Part shown: positions 40,201 through 51,836 of the stretch, one piece after another
Position numbering within the stretch: position 1 is the stretch's first letter
How the letters are laid out: every line of letters begins with the position of its first letter
From: Drosophila miranda
Taxonomy: Eukaryota > Arthropoda > Insecta > Diptera > Drosophilidae
Reading direction: 5' to 3'
Length of the DNA: 64,000 nt
NCBI RefSeq assembly: GCF_003369915.1
Contig: NC_046675.1
Span: forward strand, 28,272,001 to 28,336,000
Notes under the pieces: generated by a model
What the model was told of the DNA's origin: nothing
Databases searched by the model: none
Seen by the model: only the letters and a program-made list of their open reading frames with translations
Program-made: the position numbers and the translations under genes

Positions 40201-41819
40201 CATCGCTGCTGCTGCAGACGCGAGGCTTGGGCGGCACGGGCGGAGGACACTTTGCCTGCTGATAGTTCCGATAGCTAACCGTCGCCGAGGACTGGTAGTG
40301 CTGCAGGTCCGGATGGGCCCGAAGATGCGGATGCTGCTGTGGCTGTGGCCGCTGCTGTGACAGTTTTTTGTCAATTGTATAACAACAAATTGCCGCTGAC
40401 TCGTCGCTGATTTCGGATGACAGGGACGACAACACTGGCGATGACGCGTCTTCCGCTGCTGCTGTTGTTGCTGCTGACTTTTCCGCTTTTGTGGCTGATG
40501 TATTTGGCTCCCGATTTTCTATTTCTATAACCGGCCGACGCGCAACGTCATCGTCATCGTCAACGGCATCAACATCATCATAATTATCATCATCATCGCC
40601 TTGGTTACAATTATGAGCATCGACATCGACTAATACGCGCCTTTTGGCATCGACCTCCTCCCCGTGGAAGACAAAGCGGAACGACGACAAATCGGACACT
40701 GAATCGCTGTCTCCCAGCGGCAACCCCTGAGGCTGAGGCAGCGGCAGGCGATCCGTGGCGCTGCCAACTTGTTGATGCCTCTCTCCGCAGCAATTCTCGC
40801 ACAAAATCCGTGAGCTTTTCGCCGGCAACAGCTTTGGCTCTTGCAGCTGTTGCTGCCGCTGCCGCTGGTTCGACGTTTGGGCAAAATACTTGGCTATGGG
40901 ATCGTACTGCTCCTCCTCCTCCTCCTCGTTGTTGTTGTTGTTGAGGTGCTTATAGGAGAGCTGTGGCCTGGCCCTGGACTCCTGGCCATGAGTGATCATT
41001 GTCGATGTCCCCTGTTGGCGGGGCAGCTCCTCATTCCATGACAGCTTCTTGTAGCCCCGTCCGCGCACTGCCCGCTGTCCCAGCTGCGGTGTGGCAGGCA
41101 GCGAGCTGGAGAGCTTCACTGGATGGCACACCTGTTGATCAGCTGGAAATAGATAAAAGCTAAATCTGTGCGTCTATAATTGGTATCTGTATATCTCACC
41201 AGTGGCTTCTCCTTCGAGATGTATAACTTCACTGTCGACTGTCCGACTCGAGTGCCGCATGCAGCAGCAGTAGTTGAGGCGCCTGTTCCTTGGTTCTCGC
41301 CTTGTCACGGGATCACCTTCTTGGGATGGAATGGGGTCTGTCCGGAGGTTTCTGTTTCTGTTTTTGACCCTGGAAACGCAAGGGAAGGAGTTAGAAGAGC
41401 CTGGAGTCTAGACATCAAGGAAGCAAGCCTATATTACCCTTCAAGACGTGCACTTTTAGGGGTTTCATGCTAAAGGAAGGCAATGGCCTAATGTACTCTC
41501 ATGTACGGGGTACAGGGTACATCAAGAGTTCGCCCAAAAGCATGCAACGAACGCGCAAGAGACATGCAAACATGCAGCTTATCAGCAAAGACTAGACAAT
41601 ACCAAGATGTTTCAAGAGGAAGGGGACCAAGAAGCTGTTCTAGCGCTTCTAGGTCTACGTCTAGGTATTGTCTAGTCTTTGCCATTCTACTTAATAATAA
41701 CTTTCATGCCTCCTTCACCTATTCCACGTGCTTCCAGCCTTCATTGGGAGACTCTCGTACTTCATTGGTCTGGCGATCGTATCGTATTGAAGGCATCCGT
41801 GGAGTGGCGGCTTCGGCAT
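28224..41819 (-). CDS. Rho guanine-nucleotide exchange factor, ARHGEF17/TEM4 type
   Basis: Eighteen coding exons join without a phase break, giving about 2,649 residues: 41819-41719, 41369-41200, 41142-39641, 38157-35984, 35926-35356, 32493-31957, 31851-31591, 31516-31326, 31258-30813, 30747-30525, 30454-30363, 30298-29607, 29551-29400, 29319-29252, 29187-29045, 28975-28854, 28787-28443, 28383-28224. The product should load GTP onto Rho at the cell cortex. Residues 1-1680 are low complexity (Asn, Asp/Glu, Gln, Ser, His-Gly-His) with PPPVPPKP-type proline motifs. The DH domain starts near 1690 (YVVQEIYRNEQSYVESL) and ends with QKFPNYELLFQRLIKHT. A PH-like region holds GFFLFNDLLVL. The C-terminus is WD40-like, with MWIGTEDGCIHVY and LIWIGTSAGVLL, and ends in LLIWQI. 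This layout is that of vertebrate ARHGEF17. Exon 4 contains ATG 38151 and exon 6 ATG 32403, both plausible starts of shorter isoforms. The acceptor at 32494 is the least certain junction. The D. melanogaster counterpart is perhaps CG43102, from memory. Confidence 0.9.
32494..35355 (-). other. Large intron of the RhoGEF gene, possibly with an internal promoter
   Basis: This 2.9 kb intron separates the low-complexity N-terminal exons from the exon leading into the DH domain. It contains a TG/CA tract (32884-32905), CA/CACACC tracts (33307-33330, 33480-33520), a CAGCGG/GCAGCA array (about 34207-34262) and a poly-T (34932-34942). Because exon 6 has an ATG at 32403 (MSHNREN), a short isoform starting here is plausible. 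No further coding exon is seen. Confidence 0.5.
38158..39640 (-). other. Intron of the RhoGEF gene, possibly holding the promoter of the isoform starting at 38151
   Basis: The intron runs from a GTAAGT donor (39640-39635) to CTGCAG (38158). It is AT-rich with TATATA words (38684-38706, 38774-38780, 39325-39340), a CCCCAA array (about 38507-38530) and a CT tract (39192-39206). The exon after it begins CACACA ATG GAG, so a transcript starting in this intron would begin translation at MEKRR. Confidence 0.5.
41585..41682. repeat. Perfect 19-bp inverted repeat with nested inner stem (hairpin)
   Basis: GCAAAGACTAGACAATACC (41585-41603) is the exact reverse complement of 41664-41682. Between the arms lies a second palindromic part: GACC plus AGAAGC (about 41626-41637) against GCTTCT plus GGTC. 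The whole is a hairpin of about 98 bases with an asymmetric internal loop, inside the first coding-region intron of the RhoGEF gene. Length is in the range of a fly miRNA precursor, although the internal loop is large. It could also be a small inverted-repeat element. Confidence 0.8.
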
Positions 41820-44800
41820 GCTCCTGACCATCGGTGGGATCTACAATATATAGTATGAGACATATCTCTGGGTGATTCGAGTGCGTGGCCCGATTTGGTC
41901 GAGTGTACGCGCCGCAAAGTTCAGTGCCTCAAAAAGCAAAAGCACAACCACGCCTCTCCTGTCTATTTTTAGAGGCGTGCGACGCATGGCATTCGGGAGT
42001 ACAGTGCGTTACGGCAATAATGCGAGAGGTAGGATTTCATGGCTCCTCTTGGATCGCCTTACGGCCCCTCCCCCCCGCTCCGAGTGTTACGCATTCGGAT
42101 TTCTAGCGCTGCAGAGCCGTGACCATGACAGGCCCACCCCACTCCTCCTCCATTCCCCCTCCCCCTCTCTGTTGGCTGTCATTAAATATGTTTAGTTTTA
42201 GTTTAGTTAGTTTCTCTCTCCTTTTTTTACTGCACTGCAGACCCCATTGTCTTTCGGGTTTCGGTTACGAGACGGGGGGGAGGGTGGCTTTGTTTCCGAG
42301 GAAGACTTTTTCTTTGAGGCTGAGACGTGGTTTTTTTTTCGTCCGTTGAACACCGAGTCTGCAGCGTTTGCTTTCTTATAAGCTTAATTGATGTTGAACA
42401 AACAGCAGAGCATGTTGCAGGCACCACAGCTCGGAGACGTCTCCGAAAAGCCTTGTCGCCGGTCGTTTTCCCAGCGAACAAAAACCACCGACAAGACGCG
42501 ATGGAGCCCCCCCCGACAGTCCCAAAATCGAATGAAATCCGTTCGAGAAAAACAGGAGGAGCCGCATCCACGCATCTGTCCCCAAAATATCATGCCGCAG
42601 GCATACCAAAAATATCTTTTGCTTCACGCCGAAGATACATTTTGAGTGAAAGATATGCTCGTGGCGAAACAATTGCACTGGACGGTGCGCGACGAGAGCA
42701 TAAGGCGGGCCCCGAAATGTCTCGAAGAAAGACAAACATTCCGTTTGGCATGAAACGGACTGTACTTCTATATGTGTCCCGTGGGCTCGTGTGTACGTAC
42801 ATATTGAATTTTGTGTAAAGCATTTTTTTGTCGAGAGACACAAATGTGGGTATCTTTTGCTGGGTAATCATTCAGGAATGCAGTGCCGCAGATACACAGA
42901 TACACAGAGATCCTACGCATCTATAAATACCACACACAACCAGATCGAAATGTCTAAACAAAGCCCTCACTCTCTCTCTCTCTCTTGTTATCATCGTCCA
43001 GCTGGAGTTGCACAGCAGATGCATTTGTATCTGTATCTGTATCTGGTAATTAGAAGCGACTCAAGGTCGGCGCAGAGACACGCAGGGATGGGACTGGAGA
43101 AGGGGGGCCGCTGCTTCGAGGCAAATCTTTCCGACTTTAGCATATAACTGTCATACTCCCAGAGCCTCCAGATAAGTTTGTATCTTTTTTCGAGTGTTTG
43201 CCCATGGAATACCATCGCAGCTCTGATAAGCCCGCCGCCACAGATAAAGTTCTGGCCGCAAAACAAACGTCAGCAATCAGAGAGAGACCCAAGAGAGATA
43301 AAGAAGATGTAAGAAGGCTTTCCCCCCCCAAAAAATAAGGGAAAATATTTGAGGCTGTAAGCTTTTGGCAAAGAGACCTCTAAAAAGAGAAGCTGGACAC
43401 CATAATCCCCGCCCCCTAATCCCCCTTGACTCTGGGTATAAATAGTTTGTGGGGCCACAAACAGAAATTCAATTAAATTCATACTCTGGCGACCATTAAA
43501 AAACCATAAAAGTTTTGACATGTTGCGAACATTTTTCTGTCAGCTGCAGAAGCCTCTGCGCCACTTCCACATCCATGCCCCATCGCCCAGCAGTGCCCCA
43601 TCTCTGAACAATAATAACAATTAAGCCTGACAACGCGCCTCATGGCTTATGCCCCATGCCCCATGCTGGCCCGTGGTAACACCTATTTTTTGTTCTCTCG
43701 CGCCTTCTTTTTTTGTAACTATTTCGCTTTGGCCTGCCCTCTGGTTGTGCCACTTTGACTGACAAGTGACAGGCCCCATGCCGCATGCCCCCCTGCCCCC
43801 ATGCCCCGTGCTGCAAGCTCCCTCATTGATCCATGCAGAACTTCTTTGTTATGGAATTTATGATTAATCTGCGCAGCGTTTCAACGGCACATCAGCAACA
43901 CCTCCTGCATGACAGCAGCAGCGGCACGGGGCAGGGGCAGGGACAGGGGCACACGGGATTAGGAGTAGATCCATGCACCGTCCAAAGGGCATTGCAGCCA
44001 TTTTTGTAGCCAAGGGCGGCACCTGAACTTGGACTTGAATTGAAATCAAGAGTGGCCCAAACAGAAAGCAAAATTCAAACGATGCCATTAAGCCAACAGA
44101 TCAGAGATTTATAATACTCTTAAAGAGGGTATTGTGAATATTTGAAGTGCCTTTTTCTGTATAAGAAAACCACGACAGATAGATAGATATTCCACCTAGA
44201 AAGAGGGTTCGAAACCGAATGATTACCGGGCTTAGGAAAGGCCTCCGTCTCCGTCCCGTCTCCTCTTTCTTTCGTGTTGGATCCAACTATAAACTATAAA
44301 CTGTTGTAACTAACTTGAGCTTGAAATAGTATCTCACAGTTCAAGTTCAGGTTGGTTGGTACCCGACACTTCGATTCAGAATGAGAGTCTGGGGGCATGT
44401 GGCGCTGGCCAGGCCTCAAGCGAGGCACCTGTGGAAACCACAGAAAGGTAACCAACACCTCGAGGCAAAGCCGGGGTGCCATAGATAGATAAATAGATAG
44501 ATAGAGATGGAGATAGATGCCTCGTGAGGCGTAATTCCAGATTCAGTATTCAGAGAATACTGGGAACCGGGAGGGGACTCTGGGCTCGAATTATGTCAGT
44601 GAGTCAGTGCGGGGCACAGATCGACATTTCACTTTTGATTTTCGATGGGGCCGAGAGCTTACTTTCACGAGCCCCAGCACCAAGCACCAAGCACCAACAT
44701 CAGCATCAGCACATCTGACCCCGCAGCTCACTTCGCTGAACTCCGCCCCGAACTCCGCGGGACTCAATGTAGAAGCGATGCAGATACAAATGGGAACGAA

Positions 44801-47465
44801 GGAGTGGATGGAGTGGAGGGTGGAGGGATCTGCAGTGCACAACATTCAATTAGTACATATTAAATTTGTTTGCCTCTTGTTGTTGGTTTCTCTTTCAACC
44901 CCAGAGCAGGGGATTTCTGGGGTTTTCGGTTTTCGGTCTTCGGTTTCTTCGGTTTCTTCGGTTTTCTTCAGACTGGTCGAACGATGAACAATGAAGCGGA
45001 ACTTAACTTGATTTAAGTTTTTATGAGCCGCATTTTGTAGTTTGTATCTGGTGCCTTGTATCAGCGCCAGACAGCGATAAATTGTGTTATGAAAGTGCAG
45101 TTTAGTGCCGTGTGCCGGCCCGACCCCGACCCCGTCAAGAGTCAAAGTTGAGCCAGCAACAACAGTCTTTCTCTGTCCATTGATTGTTACATCGATTCCG
45201 GGGATAAATTTCCGACAATCAGCAGATTCCTCAGATTGCAGATTGGGGATCGGGCCAGGCCACAATTTTCGTAAGAAAATGCTTTCAGCTAAATGGTTCT
45301 TTATCTAATCGCAGACGAAACCGGGGATGATGATATCTGTGTGTTTGCTGGGAGATCAGAGGGGAATTTCCGGAGAAATATCAAGCGGGGAACCTCTTAG
45401 ATTCAAGAGAAATCCAGTTTGTCGGATGAGGGAATCACCCAGGAGGAAGCGTTTCGGACCCCATAAAGTTTATAGTTTCTGGATCAGCACCAATTGCTGA
45501 ATCACACAATCTTCCTCGTGCAATGTGTGCCCTCTGGTGGAGGAGAGCGGGATAGCAACACACATATTGACGAGCACGACGAGCCGCGGCCCTTGCCGCA
45601 CCTCACAACGTTCCTGGTCGTCTTTGATCGATAATAAAAGCACGAAGGGTAGTCCGTAAAATTATTTTAAAATACTATTTAGGCGCTTTGAAGTTTTGAG
45701 ATGTATCGTATCTGTTTGAGGGCATATATGGACACCTCCTTGGCCCCTTTTCCATTTCCATTTCCATTCACTGCCCGAAGATTATCCCACATGATATGAT
45801 ATGAAAGTTATTCTCATTTCGCTGTGATTTATTTCAATTATGTAAGCTCCGTTCCCATCAAAGTTCGATCATCGTTGGTTTCCTAATTTTTTTCCCGTTT
45901 TCGGTTTCCCTGTGCAGTCCGCAGTCCGCACTCTGCACTCTCCACTCTCGCTGGAGCCGCCCCAAAATGCTGCTGCTCATTTGCTGCTCGGGCTAAATGC
46001 ATGCAAAGATGCAGATGGATAGCGTTTTGGGGCGTTGTGGGCGTGGCTGCAGCTGACGACTACTGACGAGGTCGTGAGTATCACTCAAATTGCCTTGCCG
46101 CATTCATCATCTGCGTCTCCATCTCCATCTCGGACTCGGACTCCCGGAGCCACCAGTAACATGTGAATCGCCAAAGAGAGAAGAAGAAACGATCGGAGCT
46201 GTTAGTTTAGTCGACTGAAGGCGTGTCTTTTGCCAGAGACGATGTCGTTATATATGTACGTACGAGTATGGGGGGGGGGGGCTCTGTAATGGCCAGCCAT
46301 GGGTCTGCAGACCACAGATCAGACCACACTTGTCCCAGCGACAGTTTCCGACTTTCTCACCTCGAGTACGTACGCTGAAGTGGCAAGACTCTTGAGGCAG
46401 AGACCCACAGCCACAGCCGCAGCCACAGCCAGGCAATAAAAGTTCAGGCGGCGGAGTGACAAACCCACATGGAGGCTGTGGGGCGGCAGGAGTCGGAATC
46501 GGAGTAGGAGTCGGCCAGTCTGCCATTTGAGCTAAGCTAAGCTTTTCATTACTTTATTTTCGAGTCTAAGCTCAATCTGAATCTGTCTTGCCAATATAAA
46601 AACAACAACAACGGCCACAACAGCATCCATGGCTCCTAAAACGGGGCTCCACAGCGGACTCCAATCGCATTCGTTGTTTGCCAAATCCAAAGCAGACAGA
46701 CAGACAGACGGACGGACGGACGGACGGACGGACAGAAAGAAAACAAGAAATAAGTATATTACTAAAGACAGGCAAAAGGTTAGCCGGTAGGAGAGGCGCT
46801 GCACAACGAATTCTTGGTGCCCTTTTGGGGCATACTAGAGTCGCTAGAATTTAATGCAGGCAGTGTTCTTGCCACAGTGGCTGCTAGGCGCAATCTTGGT
46901 GAGCGGGGCATCTATTGGGGCTCTGAATATTCACTCCTTGTACTCCCCATCATTCAGGCACTTGTCAACCCCGGCCAAAGGGTATACTCTGGGACAGCGA
47001 CGACGCGAGTGGGGAAAAAAGGAAACAAAAAAACAGGCAAACAGAAATCGTTTTTTGCGCAATCCTCACAAATCTGATAAGCAGTTAGAGAGCATTAGAC
47101 CAGCCAGCACACACACACACACACACCACATCCAGAGCCAAGACAAGACGGAGCCCCTGCATCAGACCCAGTCCCAGTCCCAGTCCCAGCATCAGCTAGA
47201 GTCCCAGTCAAAATCCACCGAACGGCCCGGGACTGGGTCTGAGACCGGGACCGGGGCCAACTTTTGAGTGTGGCTGGCAGCTTAGCCTCAGAGTCTCCCC
47301 CAGCCATCGCCTGCCGGTCCCCACCTTTGCCCCACTGCCGCTCCCATTGATGCTCGAGAGCGCTGTCGCAGAGAGTCGCCGCGACGTAACATGCAACATT
47401 ACATGCCTATAATTTGTTTTCACACAGCAGGACGTTTTCACTCCATAAGACATCAGAAAGAGGTC
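41820..47465. other. Large non-coding interval upstream of the RhoGEF start
   Basis: No convincing coding exon was found in 5.6 kb. It may hold 5' UTR exons and enhancers of the RhoGEF gene. Notable items: a G-rich tract (42274-42285), CT repeats (42971-42985), an imperfect hairpin word AATACTCTT/AGAGGGTATT (44114-44133) like a common fly dispersed repeat, a G run (46271-46281), a GACA/GACG tetramer array (46691-46734) and a CA tract (47110-47126). Confidence 0.45.
46691..46734. repeat. Tetranucleotide array (GACA)n/(GACG)n
   Basis: Tandem GACA units run into GACG units and back to GACA, about eleven tetramers in all. It is a simple-sequence repeat with no sign of function. Confidence 0.85.
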
Positions 47466-48019
47466 TTAAATGGTCACATTACTGCCATTTCCAACAGCGT
47501 TCAAATGGGACCCAGGCTTTGGCTCTGGCTCTGGCTGTGCCTCTTCCACTGGACTCTGCCCCTCGACTGTGGCACTGACTCTTCTGCCTCTTCTGCCTTG
47601 TGCCTTTGGGCAGATATCCATGCAACGCCTTTGGCCAATGCAATGCAATGTTCGCTAACTGTTATTTAATATAGTCATTATTTGGCTACAACTTGTCCCA
47701 CTGAGCAAATGGCACTTGATTCGACTTGGACTTCAGTGTCCCCACCCCACCCCACCCCCTTCCCTCCCAAGCAACCAAGCAACCAATTTTTCAACGCATC
47801 TGCGTGGCTGCCTCTCCATTCACCGTTGTTTGGTCGAACTTTGGCAGACCAGAGACACCCCAGCCACATGTGGCATGCGGCATTTGGCATGTGGGATGGG
47901 GACCTAGGAGGAGTCTGCTGGAGAATTCCTCTCACCTCAATGCACCGCTGATCGAATGCACAAGTGCTGGAGATGGTCAGCAGGAGCGGGAGCAGGAGCA
48001 TCTTCGCTCCGTATCTCAT
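47466..48019 (-). CDS. Candidate small secreted cysteine peptide, unrecognised
   Basis: Two exons on the minus strand, 48019-47936 and 47654-47466, join in phase 0 to give 90 residues. Exon 1 encodes a clear signal peptide: MRYGAK, a hydrophobic core MLLLPLLLTI and a likely cleavage after SSTCA. The predicted mature part starts FDQRC and carries four cysteines at residues 26, 33, 39 and 43 (spacings of 6, 5 and 3 residues), a basic GRRGRR stretch that could be a processing site, a PEPEPKP repeat, and NGS and NVT sequons near the C-terminus. The donor is GTGAGAG. The acceptor is TTAG at 47655; using AACAG four bases upstream would change the downstream frame, so this junction is uncertain, and the intron lacks a strong pyrimidine tract. 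An initiator-like TCATTC lies about 125 bases upstream on the minus strand. Function unknown. Confidence 0.4.
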
Positions 48020-49975
48020 CCCCCGACTCCATTCGAGTATCTGCGGCTAAGCCCCAATTTGGATTATTTGTAGACATTAAGTGGAGCCGCAGTCTGCGCA
48101 GTCTCCTCTGTGCTGCTACAGGAATTAAGCCTGCGCGAATGAAGAGTTAAAAATATCCCCAAGACTGGCGCGCGTCTCGTGTTTGTCGCTGGAGCGCCCA
48201 GATCCAGTGTGAGCGATAAAGGTGCAGCTGCTGGCTGCCCAGAGAATGGGGCAGGGGGGCAGGCAGGCAGGAGGCACATCTCCACACAATTCAATTGAGT
48301 GGCAGTGGCAGTGGCAGTGGCAGTGGCAGTCGGAAGGGAGAAGGCAGAAGGGAGAGGAGAATGCATTTACATATGAGTACGCCGTCGAGTCCGAGTGTCC
48401 TTTACCGTTGTACAGCAGCAGACAGCAATAACAATAACAATATAATAATAATAAAAGTTAAAGCCAAGCAAAACAAAACCCCAAAAGAGAGCTCCCACTG
48501 CGGCCCACACTAAACAAGTTAACATCGAAGCGGGCCAAAAAGCAGCAGCAGCAGCAGCAGCGGCAACGGCAGCAACAACAGCAGCGGCAGTCAACACCAA
48601 CAATAAAACCCAACAGAGAGAAACCGAGCTTTGGTGGGTGGAAGCTTTTGATACCCTTTCTGTGACAGCAAGAGAGACGAAACGTAAAATAAGTGCTCGT
48701 AGCCGTCACTTTTTGTGACAAAATTATATTTTCCAACACACACTGAAAGCCAGCAGAATAATCTCTGCCGCAGCGCTGCTCGCAGCTCTGCTTGAAAGCC
48801 AAGCTCACGCATATAGCTCTCTCGCTCTCACTGGATTGTGTTCCCATAAGGCAGCAAAGTCTAATTTTATACAGCTATAATATATGTCGTTTATGACATA
48901 TCCTTAGTTTTGCTGCTGGTCAAAATAGTACTACCTTCCAGAAAGAGCATAACAAAACACAAAACGCAGATCGGCGAAGCGAAGAGAGGAGACAGCAAAG
49001 ACAGGGAAGAGTGGGAGAGTGGCACAAACAAAAACACAACACACAAAAAAAAAGTATCTTCAAAATACACTTATGCTGTCTTTTATGGCATATCTTTTAC
49101 TTATTTGCCCGCACTTAAGTATCGGCGCAGTGCGCTGTCGGAGTGCTGCTGCCTTTTTTTATTTCCTTCTGCCTTGTTTCTGATTTTTCGTGTTTTTATT
49201 TTTATTTTTGTAAATGAAATGAAATCGAAATACGAATATGGGTCGGCGCGCAGTCTGAGCCCTCCTCCTGCCGATGCCCCCGTCCTACTCCCCATCCCCC
49301 TCTCCATCCGCGAAAGAGTGAACTCGAAACACACTTCTTCGTCTTCCATAAGAGATCCCCAGAGCAATATTATTGGCACGAATTATTAACCTTTTCTTTT
49401 TCTGTTTTTTTTTTTTTTTTGGTGGTGCACTTTAAGCCCACATCTCGAGCGAGAAATTGGCCCAAACATATACATCCACATGGTATGAGGAATGATTGCG
49501 CTTCGTTATAAATGGAACGTGAGTCTACACATTCGTATTCACATTCCTGCATTCATATTCATGTATTTATACATAATTTCAAAGAACTTTCTCGGCAGTG
49601 GGTTATAATCATAAATAGTGAGGCACGGCACAGATCTACGTACTTCGTAATTATACTCCTATTTGGGGCCTGACCTTGCCCACGGCCAGAGATGAGATGT
49701 GTCTGCCAAGGGCTAAGGGCAGAAGGCGTTGCGATGTGATGTGACGACTCTCCTCGGATTACGGTTTTACACACACAAACACGCACAATCTATAAATTTT
49801 CAGTCAGTCCCGCTTGACGGTGTTACATTTACTGCCAACTTTTACGTATCGCGCGGAACGTTCACGTTCACGTTACCAATTACACCTTCCGACTTGGCCA
49901 CAAGCAAAATCAAAATGAAGATCGCGCGCGCCAACTGCCTGTTCATTCTGCTGCTATTTTGAATTTTTTGTCCGA
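48020..49975. other. Non-coding interval between the candidate secreted peptide and the housekeeping promoter
   Basis: No coding exon is supported. Simple repeats dominate: GGCAGT (48301-48330), AAT/AAC (48425-48452), CAG and CAA runs (48540-48590), and poly-A/T tracts (49046-49056, 49407-49420). Confidence 0.5.
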
Positions 49976-49976
49976 A

Positions 49977-50140
49977 CCAGTGTGACCGCGGATTTATCGA
50001 TAAAATATACCGTCCGACCCTCACAAATATACCGAAACATACCGCCTCATTTTCAAAATATACCGTAAATATACCGTCGGCTCATTTTGGACCCCAAAAA
50101 AATACCGAAAAGTATCAAAAGTACCGTAAACGGTCACCCT
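49977..50140. promoter_or_regulatory. Housekeeping promoter cluster: Motif 1, DRE and Motif 6 array
   Basis: CCAGTGTGACCG (49977-49988, Motif 1/M1BP on the minus strand) is followed by TATCGATA (49995-50002, DRE). At least four AAATATACCG words follow (about 50004-50078, Motif 6 GGTATATTT on the minus strand), then a second GGTCACCCT Motif-1-like word near 50130. These are the elements of TATA-less Drosophila housekeeping promoters. It lies 0.3-0.5 kb upstream of the four-TM gene's start codon and could also fire leftwards. Confidence 0.65.
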
Positions 50141-50457
50141 GGTCCGAACCGAATGTTGTTGTTTTAATTAAAGTTAATTTTATTTAAAAAATAAGTACGC
50201 TTACGCCCAGACCCCGCCCTAGAAAGTGTGTGCAACTGGCCGAACGTTACTCTAGATTGGCTGATCAACGAAAAACTGGTGAATAGGTGGAGCTTGGAGC
50301 TGGTTTTCATTGACCAAAATATATGGGCGTTGACGGAAGATGCTTCTGCTGGCTGCCTGGTGGCAGCGCGTCACGCAGGCCCAAACGAATTAAACAAACA
50401 TGCTTCAGACACTCTTTTGACCCATCGTTACTCTTGTGATTCTGTGATTGTAGAAAC

Positions 50458-51140
50458 ATGGTTGTGCTGAGCTCCTGCTGGTCCCCCATCATCTGGTCGG
50501 ACAATGTACGCACGGGCAGCTACGCTGTGGCCGCGTACACGGCCGCCTTGTCGGTGGTGATGATCACTATTATCGCCTACATGCTGGCGGGCGGCGAGTC
50601 GGCCCAGCTCTATTCTCCACTATTCGAGACGGACATCAAGACGTCGATGCCCATAGCTGGCGGCTTCTTCATCATATACTTTCTCCTGATCATTGTTGCC
50701 TCCTATCTGGTGTACTTTGGCATTAAGATCAGGTGAGTGCTGGAGTTATAAGCTAATGGAGTTCTTACTACATTAATGCCTCTCTACAGCACTCGCGGCT
50801 GGCTGCTGCCCTGGCTGGGTCTGGTGGGCCTTGCCATTCTCTTCCAGTTCTGCTGGAGTCTGTGGCTCATCGGTGGATACTACATCTATGTAAGTGGGAA
50901 AAGCAGGCAAAGTGAATCCTCAATTTAATGATTGCTCTCTCCCACAGCTGGAACAAACCTTTTCGGCTCTGCTCAACTTCGTTTGGATGGCCTACAATGT
51001 GAGTAAATATATAAATACCCCATCCCCATCTTAACCAATTTTCTTTGATTCGATAGATATACTGTTGGCTGGTAGTCTTCTCTCAGTACCAGATCTTCTT
51101 GCAAATCCAGAATCCAAACATTGAGCTGCTGATGCCGTGA
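50458..51140 (+). CDS. Four-TM membrane protein, pasiflora-like
   Basis: Four coding exons, 50458-50732, 50790-50889, 50948-50998 and 51057-51140, encode 169 residues; the introns are 57, 58 and 58 bases. The start codon follows an acceptor (GATTGTAG, AG at 50452-50453), so a 5' UTR exon lies upstream, near the housekeeping promoter cluster. The protein has a short N-terminus with a Cys-Trp motif, four hydrophobic segments near residues 23-44, 67-88, 97-121 and 131-153, and a short polar C-terminal tail. Size, topology and the FSQYQIF motif near the end suggest the pasiflora family of septate-junction tetraspans (CG7713/CG8121). That assignment is from memory and a LAPTM-like protein is an alternative. 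It is convergent with Ing1. Confidence 0.8.
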
Positions 51141-51836
51141 TGAGGCTCGAATAACTTTTCGAATTCTTAGACTTGACACGCAACAAAAGTCCGTCCAGAG
51201 ACAGTTTTGTAATAAGAATACATTTCATTTCCATTACACACAGAGATGCCTACCAAATAGTTTTATAAATATATACATTTTACGCCTTTATACACATCTA
51301 CTATACATCTATAATGTATGAATCGAATGCCTTAGTCTGCTTTTTGACCATTAAAAACAATTATTCGTAAAGATAATACGTCTACTGAGTGTAGTGTTTG
51401 TTCTCGGATCAGATCCTCGAAGGCAGGGCATGGCATCGAGAGATGTGGGTGGTGCATCAGCCGTTAATTAAGTTCTATGTGTGTGTACGCATTAAATATA
51501 TTTAAATATTTATATTTAGAGAAAGTTACAATTTGTACAGAAACGATTAATCAAACAGACGAACTTTAGCCCCGTAAAGAGACAGGGGCCAGATCTGAAT
51601 GGCTTTCTGGGTGCGGTGTGAGTGCGACAAAGCTGAGTGAAGGCCAGGCCAACGAACTCAAACCTGGCTCAAGCCTAGGCTCGAGTGGGATCGGGGAGGA
51701 GGGTTTTCAAAACACTAAATGTACATTATGGTAAAATCTTAGGGTCGAATAATATACAGAGCGCAGCGCCAAGTACTGCTGTACTGCCCACGCCTGGTGT
51801 TGAACACAGGACAGTGGGCTCTTGCGGTTGCTATTC
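51141..51836. other. Overlapping 3' UTR region of the convergent four-TM and Ing1 genes
   Basis: Only 696 bases separate the two stop codons. AT-rich words such as ATTATAAATAT and an ATTTAAATATTTATATTT stretch (51491-51517) are likely 3' UTR and poly(A) regions for both strands. No coding signal. Confidence 0.5.

Noticed and set aside
44846..45265. A 139-codon minus-strand frame as a possible exon of the secreted peptide gene
   Set aside because: It lacks a signal peptide or cysteine pattern, and its tail of EET repeats comes from a CTTCGGTTT simple repeat.
45475..45632. A short open stretch reading HQLLNHTIFLVQCVPS and, on the other strand, a cysteine-containing alternative
   Set aside because: It has no start codon or acceptor that fits, and both strands look equally protein-like, so the evidence cancels.
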